From NCBI RefSeq assembly GCF_001647545.1, contig NZ_LSZH01000012.1, forward strand, positions 368,431-432,430: a stretch of DNA of 64,000 nt, in the 5' to 3' direction. This DNA comes from Acinetobacter sp. SFB (lineage in GTDB: Bacteria; Pseudomonadota; Gammaproteobacteria; Pseudomonadales; Moraxellaceae). Numbering within the stretch: position 1 is the stretch's first letter; each line of letters begins with the position of its first letter. Under the pieces are notes generated by a model that had not been told where the DNA came from, did no database searches, and was given only the letters and a program-made list of their open reading frames with translations. The position numbers and the translations under genes are program-made. This document shows positions 36,541-45,463 of the stretch, one piece after another.

Positions 36541-37161
36541 TTATTCCTTGAGCAAATGGATTGAAGCATCTTCATGAATTGCAAAGGAATTAAGTTGCCC
36601 CAACTCGGCTGTCATTTTTAAAATTTCATCCAGTGAATGATTTAAAGCGATACATTTTAAGAGTTTAATCACACCGCCATGCGTCACCACCAAAGCATGC
36701 TGCCATTCATTTTCCAGCATCTGTATTTGCATTTTTTCAAGACTAGTGCAGATACGTTGATAAAAATCCTGCATGTTTTCTGCATTGGGTGGGGTAAATT
36801 GAGTCGGTTGCTGCCAAAAATTCGCCAGCAATTCTGGTTCATTTTCATAAATAACTTGGGTCGATATGCCTTCCCAATCGCCAAAATGCATTTCTTGCAA
36901 ACCTGCATCATAAAAGATAGGTCGCTGCTTTTGATCTGCGACCGATTCTGCAAATAAACGACAGCGTTTTAAGGGCGAACTAAAAATTACATCCCATTGC
37001 ACCATGTTATGCAGGGAAGCTTGCTCAGAAACATGCAAAAACTGATCTATAGTCTGCTGCATCTGCGACCAACCGAATTCGGTCAAATCGTCATCTGTAG
37101 AACCCCGCAAGGTATGACTTAAAGTCGTTTCACCATGACGAAGCAGATCAATCTTTAACAT
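36541..37161 (-). CDS. cobC: Histidine phosphatase, alpha-ribazole phosphatase (CobC-like)
   Basis: A 206-residue histidine phosphatase with RHGET at the N-terminus, FSSPLKRC, FGDWEG and THGGV, all present and intact. Within a cobU-cobT-cobS operon this is most likely alpha-ribazole-5'-phosphate phosphatase. I use ATG 37161, with AGGA 8 bases upstream. Assignment rests on context, since phosphatases of this family look alike. Confidence 0.82.
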   Translation of the reverse strand: MLKIDLLRHGETTLSHTLRGSTDDDLTEFGWSQMQQTIDQFLHVSEQASLHNMVQWDVIFSSPLKRCRLFAESVADQKQRPIFYDAGLQEMHFGDWEGISTQVIYENEPELLANFWQQPTQFTPPNAENMQDFYQRICTSLEKMQIQMLENEWQHALVVTHGGVIKLLKCIALNHSLDEILKMTAELGQLNSFAIHEDASIHLLKE

Positions 37162-37190
37162 GTTCAATATCCTGTTGAATCCTTTTAGGA

Positions 37191-38243
37191 TTAAACTTTT
37201 TCACCAATGACGGCGGCTTGTGCAAAAGTGGCCATATTGTTATGTAAACTGCATGCCAGTTTAATCACCCCTAAAGCAGCCCCGGCACCACTGCCCTCGC
37301 CCAAACGCAAATTCAGTTTCAGTAAAGGATTGGCGTTCATTTCTTGCAATAAACGCTGATGTCCATATTCAGCCGATTGATGGCCAAACAGCATCCACTC
37401 ACGAACTGCAGGATTTAAACGTACTGCGGCAAGCGCAGAAACTGTGGTAATAAAGCCATCGACCACCATAGGCAATCCGAGCTGTGCACAGCGAATATAG
37501 GCACCCGTCATTGCTGCAATTTCTAAACCACCGACTGCGCAAAGTGCTTTAAAAGTATCATGGTCGACATAATCTGTGTGTAAGGAAATCGCTTGGTTAA
37601 TAACATTTTTTTTATGAATCAGTTGTTCTTCACGAATTCCTGTACCGACACCGGTAAGCTGTTCAGCAGGCTCATCCAGTAAAAAACAGGCCACTGCTGA
37701 TGCAGAACAGGTATTGCCAATACCCATTTCTCCTGCGACATAAATGGACGCACCATAAGCAACGGCATCTTCAACGCTTTGACGTCCCAGATTCATCGCT
37801 TCAATACACTCCGCTTTAGTCATGGCAACTTGTTTGGCAAAATTGGCGGTGCCTGGAATAATGCAATGCCGTTCTACGCCTGCATATTCATAAATACCAC
37901 CTACAGAACCACAGTCAATCACCTGTAATTTGGCCTGGTATTCTTTGGCAATTACGCTGATACAAGCGCCTCCAGTAGTGAAGTTTTGCAGCATTTGACG
38001 GGTTACAGCTTGAGGATAGGCAGAAATATTTTCTTCCATCACGCCATGATCGCCGGCAAAAATCGTGATCCAAGGCTGGTCTACATTGGGACGTGGATTG
38101 TCTTGCAAACTTGCCAGTTGCACTGCGGTAGTTTCAAGTTCAGATAATGAGCCTGTGGGTTTGGTCAGTTGTAATTGACGCTCTTCAGCCAGTTTTTTTA
38201 CTTCCGCACTTGGCGTTTTACACGCATCCAACCACCAGCTCAT
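37191..38243 (-). CDS. cobT: Nicotinate-nucleotide--dimethylbenzimidazole phosphoribosyltransferase
   Basis: About 350 residues; forms alpha-ribazole 5'-phosphate from nicotinate mononucleotide and a benzimidazole base. FAGDHGV, GEMGIGNT and the C-terminal LRLGEGSGAGAAL with the catalytic Glu are hallmark motifs. The start at ATG 38243 has AAGGAGTG upstream and overlaps the cobU stop by 4 bases; a longer start at 38285 lies inside cobU. Confidence 0.94.
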   Translation of the reverse strand: MSWWLDACKTPSAEVKKLAEERQLQLTKPTGSLSELETTAVQLASLQDNPRPNVDQPWITIFAGDHGVMEENISAYPQAVTRQMLQNFTTGGACISVIAKEYQAKLQVIDCGSVGGIYEYAGVERHCIIPGTANFAKQVAMTKAECIEAMNLGRQSVEDAVAYGASIYVAGEMGIGNTCSASAVACFLLDEPAEQLTGVGTGIREEQLIHKKNVINQAISLHTDYVDHDTFKALCAVGGLEIAAMTGAYIRCAQLGLPMVVDGFITTVSALAAVRLNPAVREWMLFGHQSAEYGHQRLLQEMNANPLLKLNLRLGEGSGAGAALGVIKLACSLHNNMATFAQAAVIGEKV

Positions 38244-38761
38244 TCTTTCACTCCTTTTAAAATCATGGGAAAACCCGCAACACAAAATATAACTTTATCG
38301 GCAATCTGCCCCAACTGTTGATGCAAACGCCCCGATTCATCGACAAATTTTCGGCTGATCTCGCCCATCGGGATCACGCCTAGGCCGGTTTCGTTACTGA
38401 CTAAAATAATCTCTGAGTCTAATATCGGTAAAATATCCAGCAGTTTTTGGCATTGTTGCATCTGCAATTCAGGATTTTCATGCATCAATAAGTTACTCAT
38501 CCATAAAGTCAGGCAATCGATCAGAATCACTTGATTGGGTTGATCAAGCTCGATTAGACAATTGGCTAGATACAAAGGCTCTTCGATCACAGTCCAATGC
38601 TCAGGACGTTGCGCTTGATGATGATGAATACGTTGCTGCATTTCGGCATCGAACGCTTGTGCGGTGGCAATATAAGTTACCGCCAAACCTGAATCTTTTG
38701 CAGTTTGTTCTGCAAGGCGACTTTTACCCGAACGCGCGCCACCTAAAATGAGTTGCATCAT
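38240..38761 (-). CDS. cobU: Adenosylcobinamide kinase/guanylyltransferase
   Basis: A 173-residue bifunctional enzyme activating adenosylcobinamide to its GDP form. The P-loop GGARSGKS is at 6-13, YIATAQAFDAEM follows and the HHQAQRPEHWTVIEEP block holds the guanylylated His. Its ATG overlaps the stop of the 2H phosphoesterase by 4 bases. Confidence 0.94.
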   Translation of the reverse strand: MMQLILGGARSGKSRLAEQTAKDSGLAVTYIATAQAFDAEMQQRIHHHQAQRPEHWTVIEEPLYLANCLIELDQPNQVILIDCLTLWMSNLLMHENPELQMQQCQKLLDILPILDSEIILVSNETGLGVIPMGEISRKFVDESGRLHQQLGQIADKVIFCVAGFPMILKGVKE

Positions 38762-39387
38762 ACGTCACCCAGTTGAAATTGATGAAATGGATAGAGCTGA
38801 CCTTGCAATATTTTCGCGTTATATGTGCCAAAAGTCAGTTGCTCGACTGAAAATTCAAAGCTTTTTTGTTCGATGCTGTTTATATGATTAAAAATTAAAT
38901 CACTATTAAAATCTTGATGATACAAACCTAAAGTAAGATGTGGACAATAGTCGAGCGGTGCAATTTCATCGCAACTTTGACCAAATAAATGACGTAATTT
39001 TAAAAGCACATCATTTTCATCCATAATTTCGACAAATAAGGCACTTTCAAAACTGTTGATGCGACCTGTTTTTAACTGAATTTTATTCTGAAAAGTATCT
39101 GTTAAATGTCGAATATGTTGATGCATCTTTTCAATCGCAAAATCATCATCCCAAATAGGGTTTTGTTCCGTAAGGAAACCACAAATAAATACAGTAATGT
39201 GAAATTGACGGGTATTTGGCGTGTATAAAAAATCTGAAAAAACCGAACGCAGCTGATTTAAATACTCTAATAATTCTGGATGCTCAATTTCAATGTACCA
39301 TAACGAAAAATGCTCGCGTCCGCGATGCCATTCAGGATAATCCCCTGCAAGTGTAGGAACAACGGGCGTAGAAGGCTTTAAGAACAC
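38758..39387 (-). CDS. 2H phosphoesterase (LigT-like) heading the cob operon
   Basis: A 209-residue protein with two HxTx motifs, H63-I-T-V and H150-L-T-L, which form the paired active site of the 2H phosphoesterase superfamily (2'-5' RNA ligase, cyclic phosphodiesterase). It starts with GTG. Its 4-base overlap with cobU makes it the first gene of 2H-cobU-cobT-cobC-cobS. I know of no established role for a 2H enzyme in cobalamin salvage; hydrolysis of a cyclic or nucleotide phosphate by-product is one possibility. No cobalamin riboswitch is visible upstream. Confidence 0.8.
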   Translation of the reverse strand: MFLKPSTPVVPTLAGDYPEWHRGREHFSLWYIEIEHPELLEYLNQLRSVFSDFLYTPNTRQFHITVFICGFLTEQNPIWDDDFAIEKMHQHIRHLTDTFQNKIQLKTGRINSFESALFVEIMDENDVLLKLRHLFGQSCDEIAPLDYCPHLTLGLYHQDFNSDLIFNHINSIEQKSFEFSVEQLTFGTYNAKILQGQLYPFHQFQLGDV

Positions 39388-39581
39388 ACATCAAATCACT
39401 TTAAATTCAATCACCTTATTAAAGCATGAATGATATTAATTTTCTCGAGGTGTTGATTTAGTAATATTCAACCCACAGTGAATTATATTCAGCTTTTCAT
39501 ACTTAAATCGTGTCACACACATTATTGCTTTATCTGTAAATCTCCATGAACCAACTTGGAGCGCTAACTTCATCAATAAAG

Positions 39582-40811
39582 TCACACCGGAACTGAAGAT
39601 GACTGTATATTCTTTTGATAATGCAGAAAATAAACAGCGAGCAATACAAACATGATCATTAACAAATAAAATGGATAATGGCTATGCCACTGATATAAAC
39701 CGGTACTGACCAATGGACCAAATACAAAACTCAAAGCTTGGGTTGCAGTACAAAAACTGGCAACTTTAACCTGTAAATGCTGTGGTGCAGATTGCGCAGC
39801 ACCTGTGGTAAATGCCGGAGTAAGACAGGCAACAGCTATGCCATATAAAATATAAGCACTTTGAAAAATATGAATATCTGTGGTGCGAACGGAGATCAGC
39901 AAGCCCAGCATCATGCACACCAACCCAATCCACAATAAGCGCTGCACAGACCATTGTAAAAACTTGGAAATAGCCGTTTGCATAATTACTAATGATATTC
40001 CGGCAATCAAAGAACATTGGGCAAAGTAAATTGCACTCTGCTGGGTCGAATTTTGAAATTGATCTTGTATATAAAAGCCAGCGGTTAGATTTACTGTGAC
40101 AATCGCAATATAGAGACTAAATCCTAATCCAAACCAGCCCATACTGTTACGCAAAGAAAATGCTTGGTTATGGATAGATGTCATACTTTCAGTTGTTATA
40201 GGCTGCCCAGAAGGATGAGAAAATCCAGCTTCCTTGCGATCAAATTTCAGGACAATATATACGCTAATTAAGGCAAAAATAATAAAGGCAACCCATAACG
40301 GCGTTAGCATCCCCCAAGCCAATAAAAGCGTCGTTAAAAATGGTCCAAGTACCAAACCTGCACTATTTAACGCTCCAAACTTGGACATGGTCTTGCTACG
40401 TTGCTGTTCTTCGGTATATTTGGTCATGACGTAAGTTTGTAAAGCGATTTGTGGCATAGCCATAAAAATGCCCATACTTGCCCGAGCCAACAATAACAAA
40501 GTAAATAGCAACATCGTAGCAAGATGATATTCAAGCCCATAAGCCAAAACTGCAGTAAATAACCCCCAAGTCACGGTCATACCGATAAAACCCATACTTA
40601 ACAAACTATAAATACTGTATTTATTTTGCTGTTTAGAAATATAGATCGCCCCGATCGCCATCAATAAGGCTCCTGCCGAAATCAAGGCTCCACCTTGCAG
40701 TTCGGTCATTTTCATTTGACGAACCAAAGGTGCAAGTATGGGCAAAATCATAGAGAAACAACCACCATTCGCTAGGCTTGCAGCAATCAGAATCTTATTA
40801 TTTTGATTCAT
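39582..40811 (-). CDS. MFS transporter
   Basis: A 409-residue major facilitator with about 12 helices. The loop after TM2 is ISKQQNKYSIY rather than a classical motif A, and a long cytoplasmic loop (about 195-225) separates the two halves. Upstream of the cob operon on the same strand but with a 194-base gap, so not obviously co-transcribed. Substrate unknown. Confidence 0.85.
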   Translation of the reverse strand: MNQNNKILIAASLANGGCFSMILPILAPLVRQMKMTELQGGALISAGALLMAIGAIYISKQQNKYSIYSLLSMGFIGMTVTWGLFTAVLAYGLEYHLATMLLFTLLLLARASMGIFMAMPQIALQTYVMTKYTEEQQRSKTMSKFGALNSAGLVLGPFLTTLLLAWGMLTPLWVAFIIFALISVYIVLKFDRKEAGFSHPSGQPITTESMTSIHNQAFSLRNSMGWFGLGFSLYIAIVTVNLTAGFYIQDQFQNSTQQSAIYFAQCSLIAGISLVIMQTAISKFLQWSVQRLLWIGLVCMMLGLLISVRTTDIHIFQSAYILYGIAVACLTPAFTTGAAQSAPQHLQVKVASFCTATQALSFVFGPLVSTGLYQWHSHYPFYLLMIMFVLLAVYFLHYQKNIQSSSVPV

Positions 40812-41111
40812 TGTTCAATTTAACCAAATTTTATTTTTATACCCGCCACAATAGCAGCTTGATGGATTTTGTCCATTTTATATTCAATTCATATTTTTTC
40901 TTTTTTTAACCGGTGGATAATTTCCAGCAATCCGAAAATTTGACCATCATTTTTTTTATAAATATACACGGGATAGCACAGATCTTTACACCATAAGATG
41001 AATTTAAGCCGACTTCTAGCTTAGCTTTTTTGAGCAAAAAGACCTGTGATAAATAGTCGCAACTAGACTAAATCCAACGTCACAACGACTTTTTTAATTT
41101 ATGGGTCAGTT
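40812..41111. other. Intergenic region
   Basis: 300 AT-rich bases between ybaK and the MFS gene, both on minus. I see no ORF, strong hairpin or RNA motif; it must hold the MFS promoter and ybaK's 3' end. Confidence 0.35.
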
Positions 41112-41582
41112 TTAATCTTGATCTAAAACATCTGCAAACTGTGCGCCCAAGACTTTGACTAAATCTTGTGGTTTTATCCCAATATCTAAGCCACGTTTTC
41201 CGCCACTGACATAAATTTTGGTTAATGACTGGGCAGAACCATCTACCACCGTTTTTAAGCGCTTTTTCTGCCCCACTGGACTGATCCCACCCACCAAATA
41301 GCCCGTTAAGCGTTCGGCATCTTTCGGATCTGCCATATGTAATTTTTTGGCTCCGACTGCTGCCGCTATTTTCTTTAAACTTAATTGATGTGCGACAGGC
41401 AAAACAGCAACATAGAAATTTTTATCATCCGTTACCAATAAAGTTTTAAAGACTTCGCTGACTTCTAAATTTAACTTTTCAGCCGCTTCTAATCCAAAGC
41501 TTTTTGCATTGGCATCATGTTCATATTCATGGATAGAAAATTCGATTTTATTTGATTTCAAAACTTTGCAAGCAGGCGTCAT
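41112..41582 (-). CDS. ybaK: Cys-tRNA(Pro) deacylase YbaK
   Basis: A 156-residue editing enzyme that hydrolyses Cys-tRNA(Pro) in trans. The fold motifs are intact: [46 protein letters not shown] and [15 protein letters not shown] use ATG 41582, which gives the usual MTPA start; a longer frame to 41645 adds 21 residues with no family match. Single gene. Confidence 0.92.
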   Translation of the reverse strand: MTPACKVLKSNKIEFSIHEYEHDANAKSFGLEAAEKLNLEVSEVFKTLLVTDDKNFYVAVLPVAHQLSLKKIAAAVGAKKLHMADPKDAERLTGYLVGGISPVGQKKRLKTVVDGSAQSLTKIYVSGGKRGLDIGIKPQDLVKVLGAQFADVLDQD

Positions 41583-42413
41583 TTTTCGATGATATAAAAA
41601 TTGAATAAGTGAATTATATGCTTTTTCAAAGTCAATGTTTAGCATACTTAGGCTATTTCAGTTTAATTTATCTTCGTTTTACTTCGCCTATAAATCAAAG
41701 CAAGTCATAAAATATTTTATATAACCGCCTATAGATTAAATAATGCTCTTTAATATAATCTTGTATTTTGAAATAGAATAAAAAAACCGCAAAATTAATT
41801 TAGCGCATATTAAATATTAATCATTTCAAAAAAATGATCTGCTATAGCCCCCCTTTATCTGTGCTTTAAGGTCAAGAATATTCTTGCTGCTCTTATCGGG
41901 ATTCAAGTCGAGAGAAAATCCACCTTGAATCATTGTGAGTTAAAACCTTCATACTAATTAAAAGGTATGCTCAGAATTATTTGCAAAAATTAGGCAGATT
42001 TTTTGCCTTGCAAAGACAGGGAACATTGAAACAAGTTTCCATTTGCTTCAATAACCACCAGCTCTAGTGACAAAATATTCCTGAAATAATTAAGTTGGCT
42101 CAAAATCAGATTTTCACTGGGTTCTTGCTTAGACTTAAATTTTTAAGTAATTAATATTTATCGTGTAAGCACCACAGAATTGAATGATGCTATGTTATTA
42201 ATTTCTACCATATACAGATAGTGCACTATGCGGCCCTGCTTTTCCTTTTTTTGTGCTGACCTTAAATAAACCAATAGCCCCTTATCTTTACTTAATTAAT
42301 AACCGATTTATATATCTATCCAAGAAATCTACGCAAAAGATACACTGTTCTCAGTGTCCTCAACCTATCTTATAAAGGCAAATTAAATAATAGAAACTTT
42401 AAAGGATGCCCCT
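41583..42413. other. Long non-coding AT-rich region
   Basis: About 830 bases without a convincing gene. It contains repeat copy 3 at 41647, a 14-bp palindrome CAAGAATATTCTTG at 41873, and the inverted repeat ACACTG-TTCT-CAGTGT at 42342-42357 upstream of the DUF4142 gene. A small RNA is possible but I cannot delimit one. Confidence 0.4.
41647..41658 (+). repeat. CTTAGGCTATTT repeat, copy 3
   Basis: Exact copy just upstream of the longer ybaK reading frame, intergenic, plus strand. Confidence 0.6.
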
Positions 42414-43007
42414 ATGAAAACTATTCCAATGAAGAAGATGTTCAACTGTATTGCAGTTAGTAGTGTATTGAGTTTTACTGCATTTCAAACTATGGCGGCA
42501 ATGGATCAGCAACCTACCCACGACAGCAAGAATCCACCCAAAATGATGCATGACAATCAGGAAAATTTAACTGACAGTCAAGTGATTAAGGTGTTAAGCA
42601 CGGCAAATAATGGTGAGATTAAGCAGTCAAAAACGGCGTTGCCAAAGTTAAAAATGGATCAAACCCGTAAGTATGCTCAGTTAATGATTAATGCACATTC
42701 AGCGAATGAGAAAAAAGGCCAAGCCTTAGCAAGTCGTTTAAAGTTAACTCCACAAGTGAGCAACCTCAGTACATCATTGCAAAATGATAGTGATAAGATG
42801 GTCAATAAACTCACTCATTCATCAACAACTGATAAAGACTATATGATGACTCAAGTTGAAGTACATCGTAAAGTTTTAATGACCATTGATAAGCAATTGA
42901 TACCAAACGCCAAAAATTCTGAATTAAAAAATATGCTTATGCAAACTCGTACTGCAGTTGCCAAGCATTTACAAATGGCAGAACAACTCGTTGCAAAGAT
43001 GAAATAA
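42414..43007 (+). CDS. DUF4142-like periplasmic protein
   Basis: A 197-residue protein with a Sec signal peptide (cleavage probably after MAA, residues ~27-29). A helical ferritin-like DUF4142 domain follows: DSQVIKVLSTANNGEIKQSK, ARKYAQLMINAHSAN-type segment and LMQTRTAVAKHLQMAEQL. Function of the family is not established; often stress-associated. AAAGGATG precedes the ATG. Standalone with its own terminator. Confidence 0.8.
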   Translation: MKTIPMKKMFNCIAVSSVLSFTAFQTMAAMDQQPTHDSKNPPKMMHDNQENLTDSQVIKVLSTANNGEIKQSKTALPKLKMDQTRKYAQLMINAHSANEKKGQALASRLKLTPQVSNLSTSLQNDSDKMVNKLTHSSTTDKDYMMTQVEVHRKVLMTIDKQLIPNAKNSELKNMLMQTRTAVAKHLQMAEQLVAKMK

Positions 43008-43034
43008 TATAAAATTATAATATAACTTATGCTC

Positions 43035-43066
43035 AAAAAGCCTAGCTTTCATCAGCTAGGCTTTTT
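43035..43066 (+). terminator. Terminator of the DUF4142 gene
   Basis: A perfect 13-bp stem (AAAAAGCCTAGCT / AGCTAGGCTTTTT) with a 6-base loop; between convergent genes, so it can also stop alkM transcription. Confidence 0.9.
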
Positions 43067-43125
43067 AACAGTTTATTAACTAAAGCTTTCTATCAAATAA
43101 ATTACTTGTTCAGCGCTCTACTTTA

Positions 43126-44346
43126 TTATTCTCTATTCAATAAACGATCAACTACGCCAAATGTCTTGAATATTTTCGCACGGCGTTTCGGATGAATATT
43201 GGCTTTATTTAAATCGCCCTCGTAATGATCAAATACACGTTGATCCATCATTTTAAACCATAGCGATGGAATTAAAGCCGGCAATAACATGGTTGCATAA
43301 CCACTTGGCAATTCAGGTGCTTCATCAAAGTTACGTAGCGCCTGAAATGGACGTGTAGGATAGGCATGATGATCTGAATGACGCTGTAACTGGTACAAAA
43401 ACAAATTGGTGGTGATGTTATTATTATTCCAGCTATGCTCCGGCATGGTACGCGCATAAGAACCATCAGATTTTTTATCGCGCATTAACCCATAATGTTC
43501 AATGTAGTTAATCACCTCAAATAAGCTCACTCCATAAAAAGCCTGTGTCGCCAAATACGGAATGACCTCTTTACCAAATAATTTCAACATGGTGGCATGA
43601 AAACCCGCACTCATCGCCCAGCCTTGAAACAGTTCATTTTCCTTACTAAAGAAAGATAGCCCTTTGCGCTTTAAACGGTTTTTTTCAATTTCAACCGCTG
43701 ATTTAAGACCGCCAAATACCGTTCTTGGCCAAAACTCATAGAAGGTTTCCCCCATTTTAGAAGATGCCGGATCTTCAGGCGTTGCAGCACGTTTATGATG
43801 TCCATAAGGATGCTCAATACGGAAATGGTTATAAAACAATGGCATTAACGTGGCATGAGAAAGATAGTGATCTTCTTTATTCGGACGATGCGACAATTCA
43901 TGAGCAGTATTCACCCCAATACCATTAATTGCGCCCATGGAAATTCCTAACAGAATCTGATCGAGCAAAGAAGTTTGTTTACGGCTCACCACATAGCCTG
44001 CAAATACGTTGGCTGCCATTTGTAAAGGAATAAACAATTTCACAATACGGTCGTAATAGGGATCATTCACTAGCGATTTAACTTGCTCATCATTCGGGTT
44101 GTTATTGTCCTTGCCTACAATTGAATCGATACTGGGAATAATCACGTGCAGTAATAAGGGACCACCCAGCGCAAATATTTTTTTCGTCGCTTTCGGACCA
44201 AACTGATAGCCCGCCAAAATACCCATGCCAATCACAGGTAAACCTGGGCTTAATAACCACCAATAGCGTTTTTTATCCAGCGCTAAACCTGAAGCAGCTG
44301 GAAGGGTTTGAATTGTGGTTTGATTTAAATTTAATGGTGCATTCAT
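43126..44346 (-). CDS. alkM: Alkane 1-monooxygenase (AlkB/AlkM type)
   Basis: A 406-residue integral-membrane diiron hydroxylase, oxidising the terminal methyl of n-alkanes with rubredoxin as electron donor. The histidine boxes are HELSHRP, HPYGHHKRA, NYIEHYGL and LQRHSDHHAYP, all intact, with about six membrane helices. Divergent from an AraC regulator across a gap with 21-bp-spaced direct repeats. Rubredoxin and rubredoxin reductase genes are not nearby, as in ADP1, where they are unlinked. Confidence 0.95.
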   Translation of the reverse strand: MNAPLNLNQTTIQTLPAASGLALDKKRYWWLLSPGLPVIGMGILAGYQFGPKATKKIFALGGPLLLHVIIPSIDSIVGKDNNNPNDEQVKSLVNDPYYDRIVKLFIPLQMAANVFAGYVVSRKQTSLLDQILLGISMGAINGIGVNTAHELSHRPNKEDHYLSHATLMPLFYNHFRIEHPYGHHKRAATPEDPASSKMGETFYEFWPRTVFGGLKSAVEIEKNRLKRKGLSFFSKENELFQGWAMSAGFHATMLKLFGKEVIPYLATQAFYGVSLFEVINYIEHYGLMRDKKSDGSYARTMPEHSWNNNNITTNLFLYQLQRHSDHHAYPTRPFQALRNFDEAPELPSGYATMLLPALIPSLWFKMMDQRVFDHYEGDLNKANIHPKRRAKIFKTFGVVDRLLNRE

Positions 44347-44377
44347 GCTGGCGTTCTTCCCTATTTTTTGTTCTAAC

Positions 44378-44404
44378 GTTATATTTCTAGAAACGGGCCA
44401 TCAA
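44378..44404 (-). promoter_or_regulatory. Possible alkM core promoter
   Basis: Minus-strand TTGATG (44399-44404) and TATAAC (44378-44383) with a short 15-base spacer, just downstream of the proximal AAACGTCC repeat. A suboptimal spacer is common in activator-dependent promoters. Confidence 0.4.
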
Positions 44405-44414
44405 GAACAGTTTT

Positions 44415-44443
44415 AAACGTCCAAAAAAGCTATGCAAACGTCC
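44415..44443. promoter_or_regulatory. Direct repeats in the alkM-alkR gap, probable AlkR operator
   Basis: AAACGTCC occurs at 44415-44422 and again at 44436-44443, exactly 21 bp apart (two helical turns). In both copies TAT follows at the same offset. Paired 21-bp direct repeats abutting the -35 are the classic AraC/XylS activator arrangement. Confidence 0.6.
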
Positions 44444-44538
44444 TTGGCTTGTATAGCCAATATTTGACCTAAAAACACATACTTGAGTAAATCAAGGTTT
44501 TTGATAATTTTTATTAGATGATGACAGAACGATAAGAC

Positions 44539-45462
44539 ATGGATGCTTTAAGTAAAATTTTTGATGATATTCATCTTAATAAATCTGAATATATTTATTT
44601 AAAACCGCAAGGTGACTGGGCCTATTTGTATCAGGAACAAGATGCCATGATTGGTTATGTGGTTCTGATGGGCCAGATGACGATTCAGCTTAATTCTCAT
44701 ACTCAACTACATGTTGAAACAGGTGATCTGGTTCTAATTCCCTCTGGACAAAATCATTCTTGCCACAGCAGTCATAAAAGCAACTTAGTTGAAACCTTGA
44801 ATATCACCGAACTTTTTGATCAGAAAAGACAAGAAACCATCGAGTTCGGAAGTACAAGCGGTGAGCCTGCACTCATTTTAGCCATTCGTTGTCATATTGA
44901 TACGATTATGGCACGTCCTCTATTGAATGCCCTGCCACCCTATATTCATATTCATCATATAACGGGTAGTACAGCACCGGAATGGCTGCAAATTGGCTTA
45001 CATTTTTTGGCAGTGGAGGCTTATCAAATTCGGCCGGGTCGCGACAAAATTCTCGATCATCTGGTCAGTATTCTATTTATTGAATGTGTCCGTGACTACA
45101 TTGCGCAATTACAGGATTCCAATAACTGGCTCAGGGCATTGGCGCATACCGAACTGGCGAATGCTCTGGCTGCGATTCACGGTAAACCGGAACAGGCCTG
45201 GACGGTTGAAAGTCTGGCTGAACAATGCTGTATGTCGCGCTCGAAATTTGCCCCTTTATTTAGCAATATTGTGGGTGAAACACCGTTGGCCTATTTACAG
45301 CAATATCGTTTCCGTTTGGCATCACAGCATTTACGCGAAGGGCAATTGTCGATTCAACAAATTGCCCATCGTGTAGGTTATTCTTCAGAAACGGCTTTTA
45401 GCCAAACCTTTAAACGACTGTTTGATTTAACCCCTAGTCAGTATCGGCAACAATTTCAGTAA
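44539..45462 (+). CDS. alkR: AraC-family regulator, probable alkane-responsive activator
   Basis: A 307-residue regulator with an N-terminal cupin (HVETGDLVLIPSGQNHSCHSSH) and C-terminal double HTH (AEQCCMSRSKFAPLFSNIVG; HRVGYSSETAFSQTFKRLF). Divergent from alkM, as in Acinetobacter ADP1 where AlkR activates alkM with alkanes. The cupin type differs from OruR-like AraC proteins, so equivalence to ADP1 AlkR is by position, not proven. Ends one base from convergent lpxB. Confidence 0.8.
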   Translation: MDALSKIFDDIHLNKSEYIYLKPQGDWAYLYQEQDAMIGYVVLMGQMTIQLNSHTQLHVETGDLVLIPSGQNHSCHSSHKSNLVETLNITELFDQKRQETIEFGSTSGEPALILAIRCHIDTIMARPLLNALPPYIHIHHITGSTAPEWLQIGLHFLAVEAYQIRPGRDKILDHLVSILFIECVRDYIAQLQDSNNWLRALAHTELANALAAIHGKPEQAWTVESLAEQCCMSRSKFAPLFSNIVGETPLAYLQQYRFRLASQHLREGQLSIQQIAHRVGYSSETAFSQTFKRLFDLTPSQYRQQFQ

Positions 45463-45463
45463 A

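Noticed and set aside
39388..39581. Cobalamin riboswitch upstream of the cob operon
   Set aside because: The minus strand has CACTGTGGG but no B12-box context (GCCACTG with the AGYCMGG-type core), so it does not support a riboswitch.
41873..41886. Palindrome CAAGAATATTCTTG as a regulator site
   Set aside because: Perfect 14-bp palindrome but isolated, with no gene start nearby and no second copy; it may be chance in AT-rich DNA.
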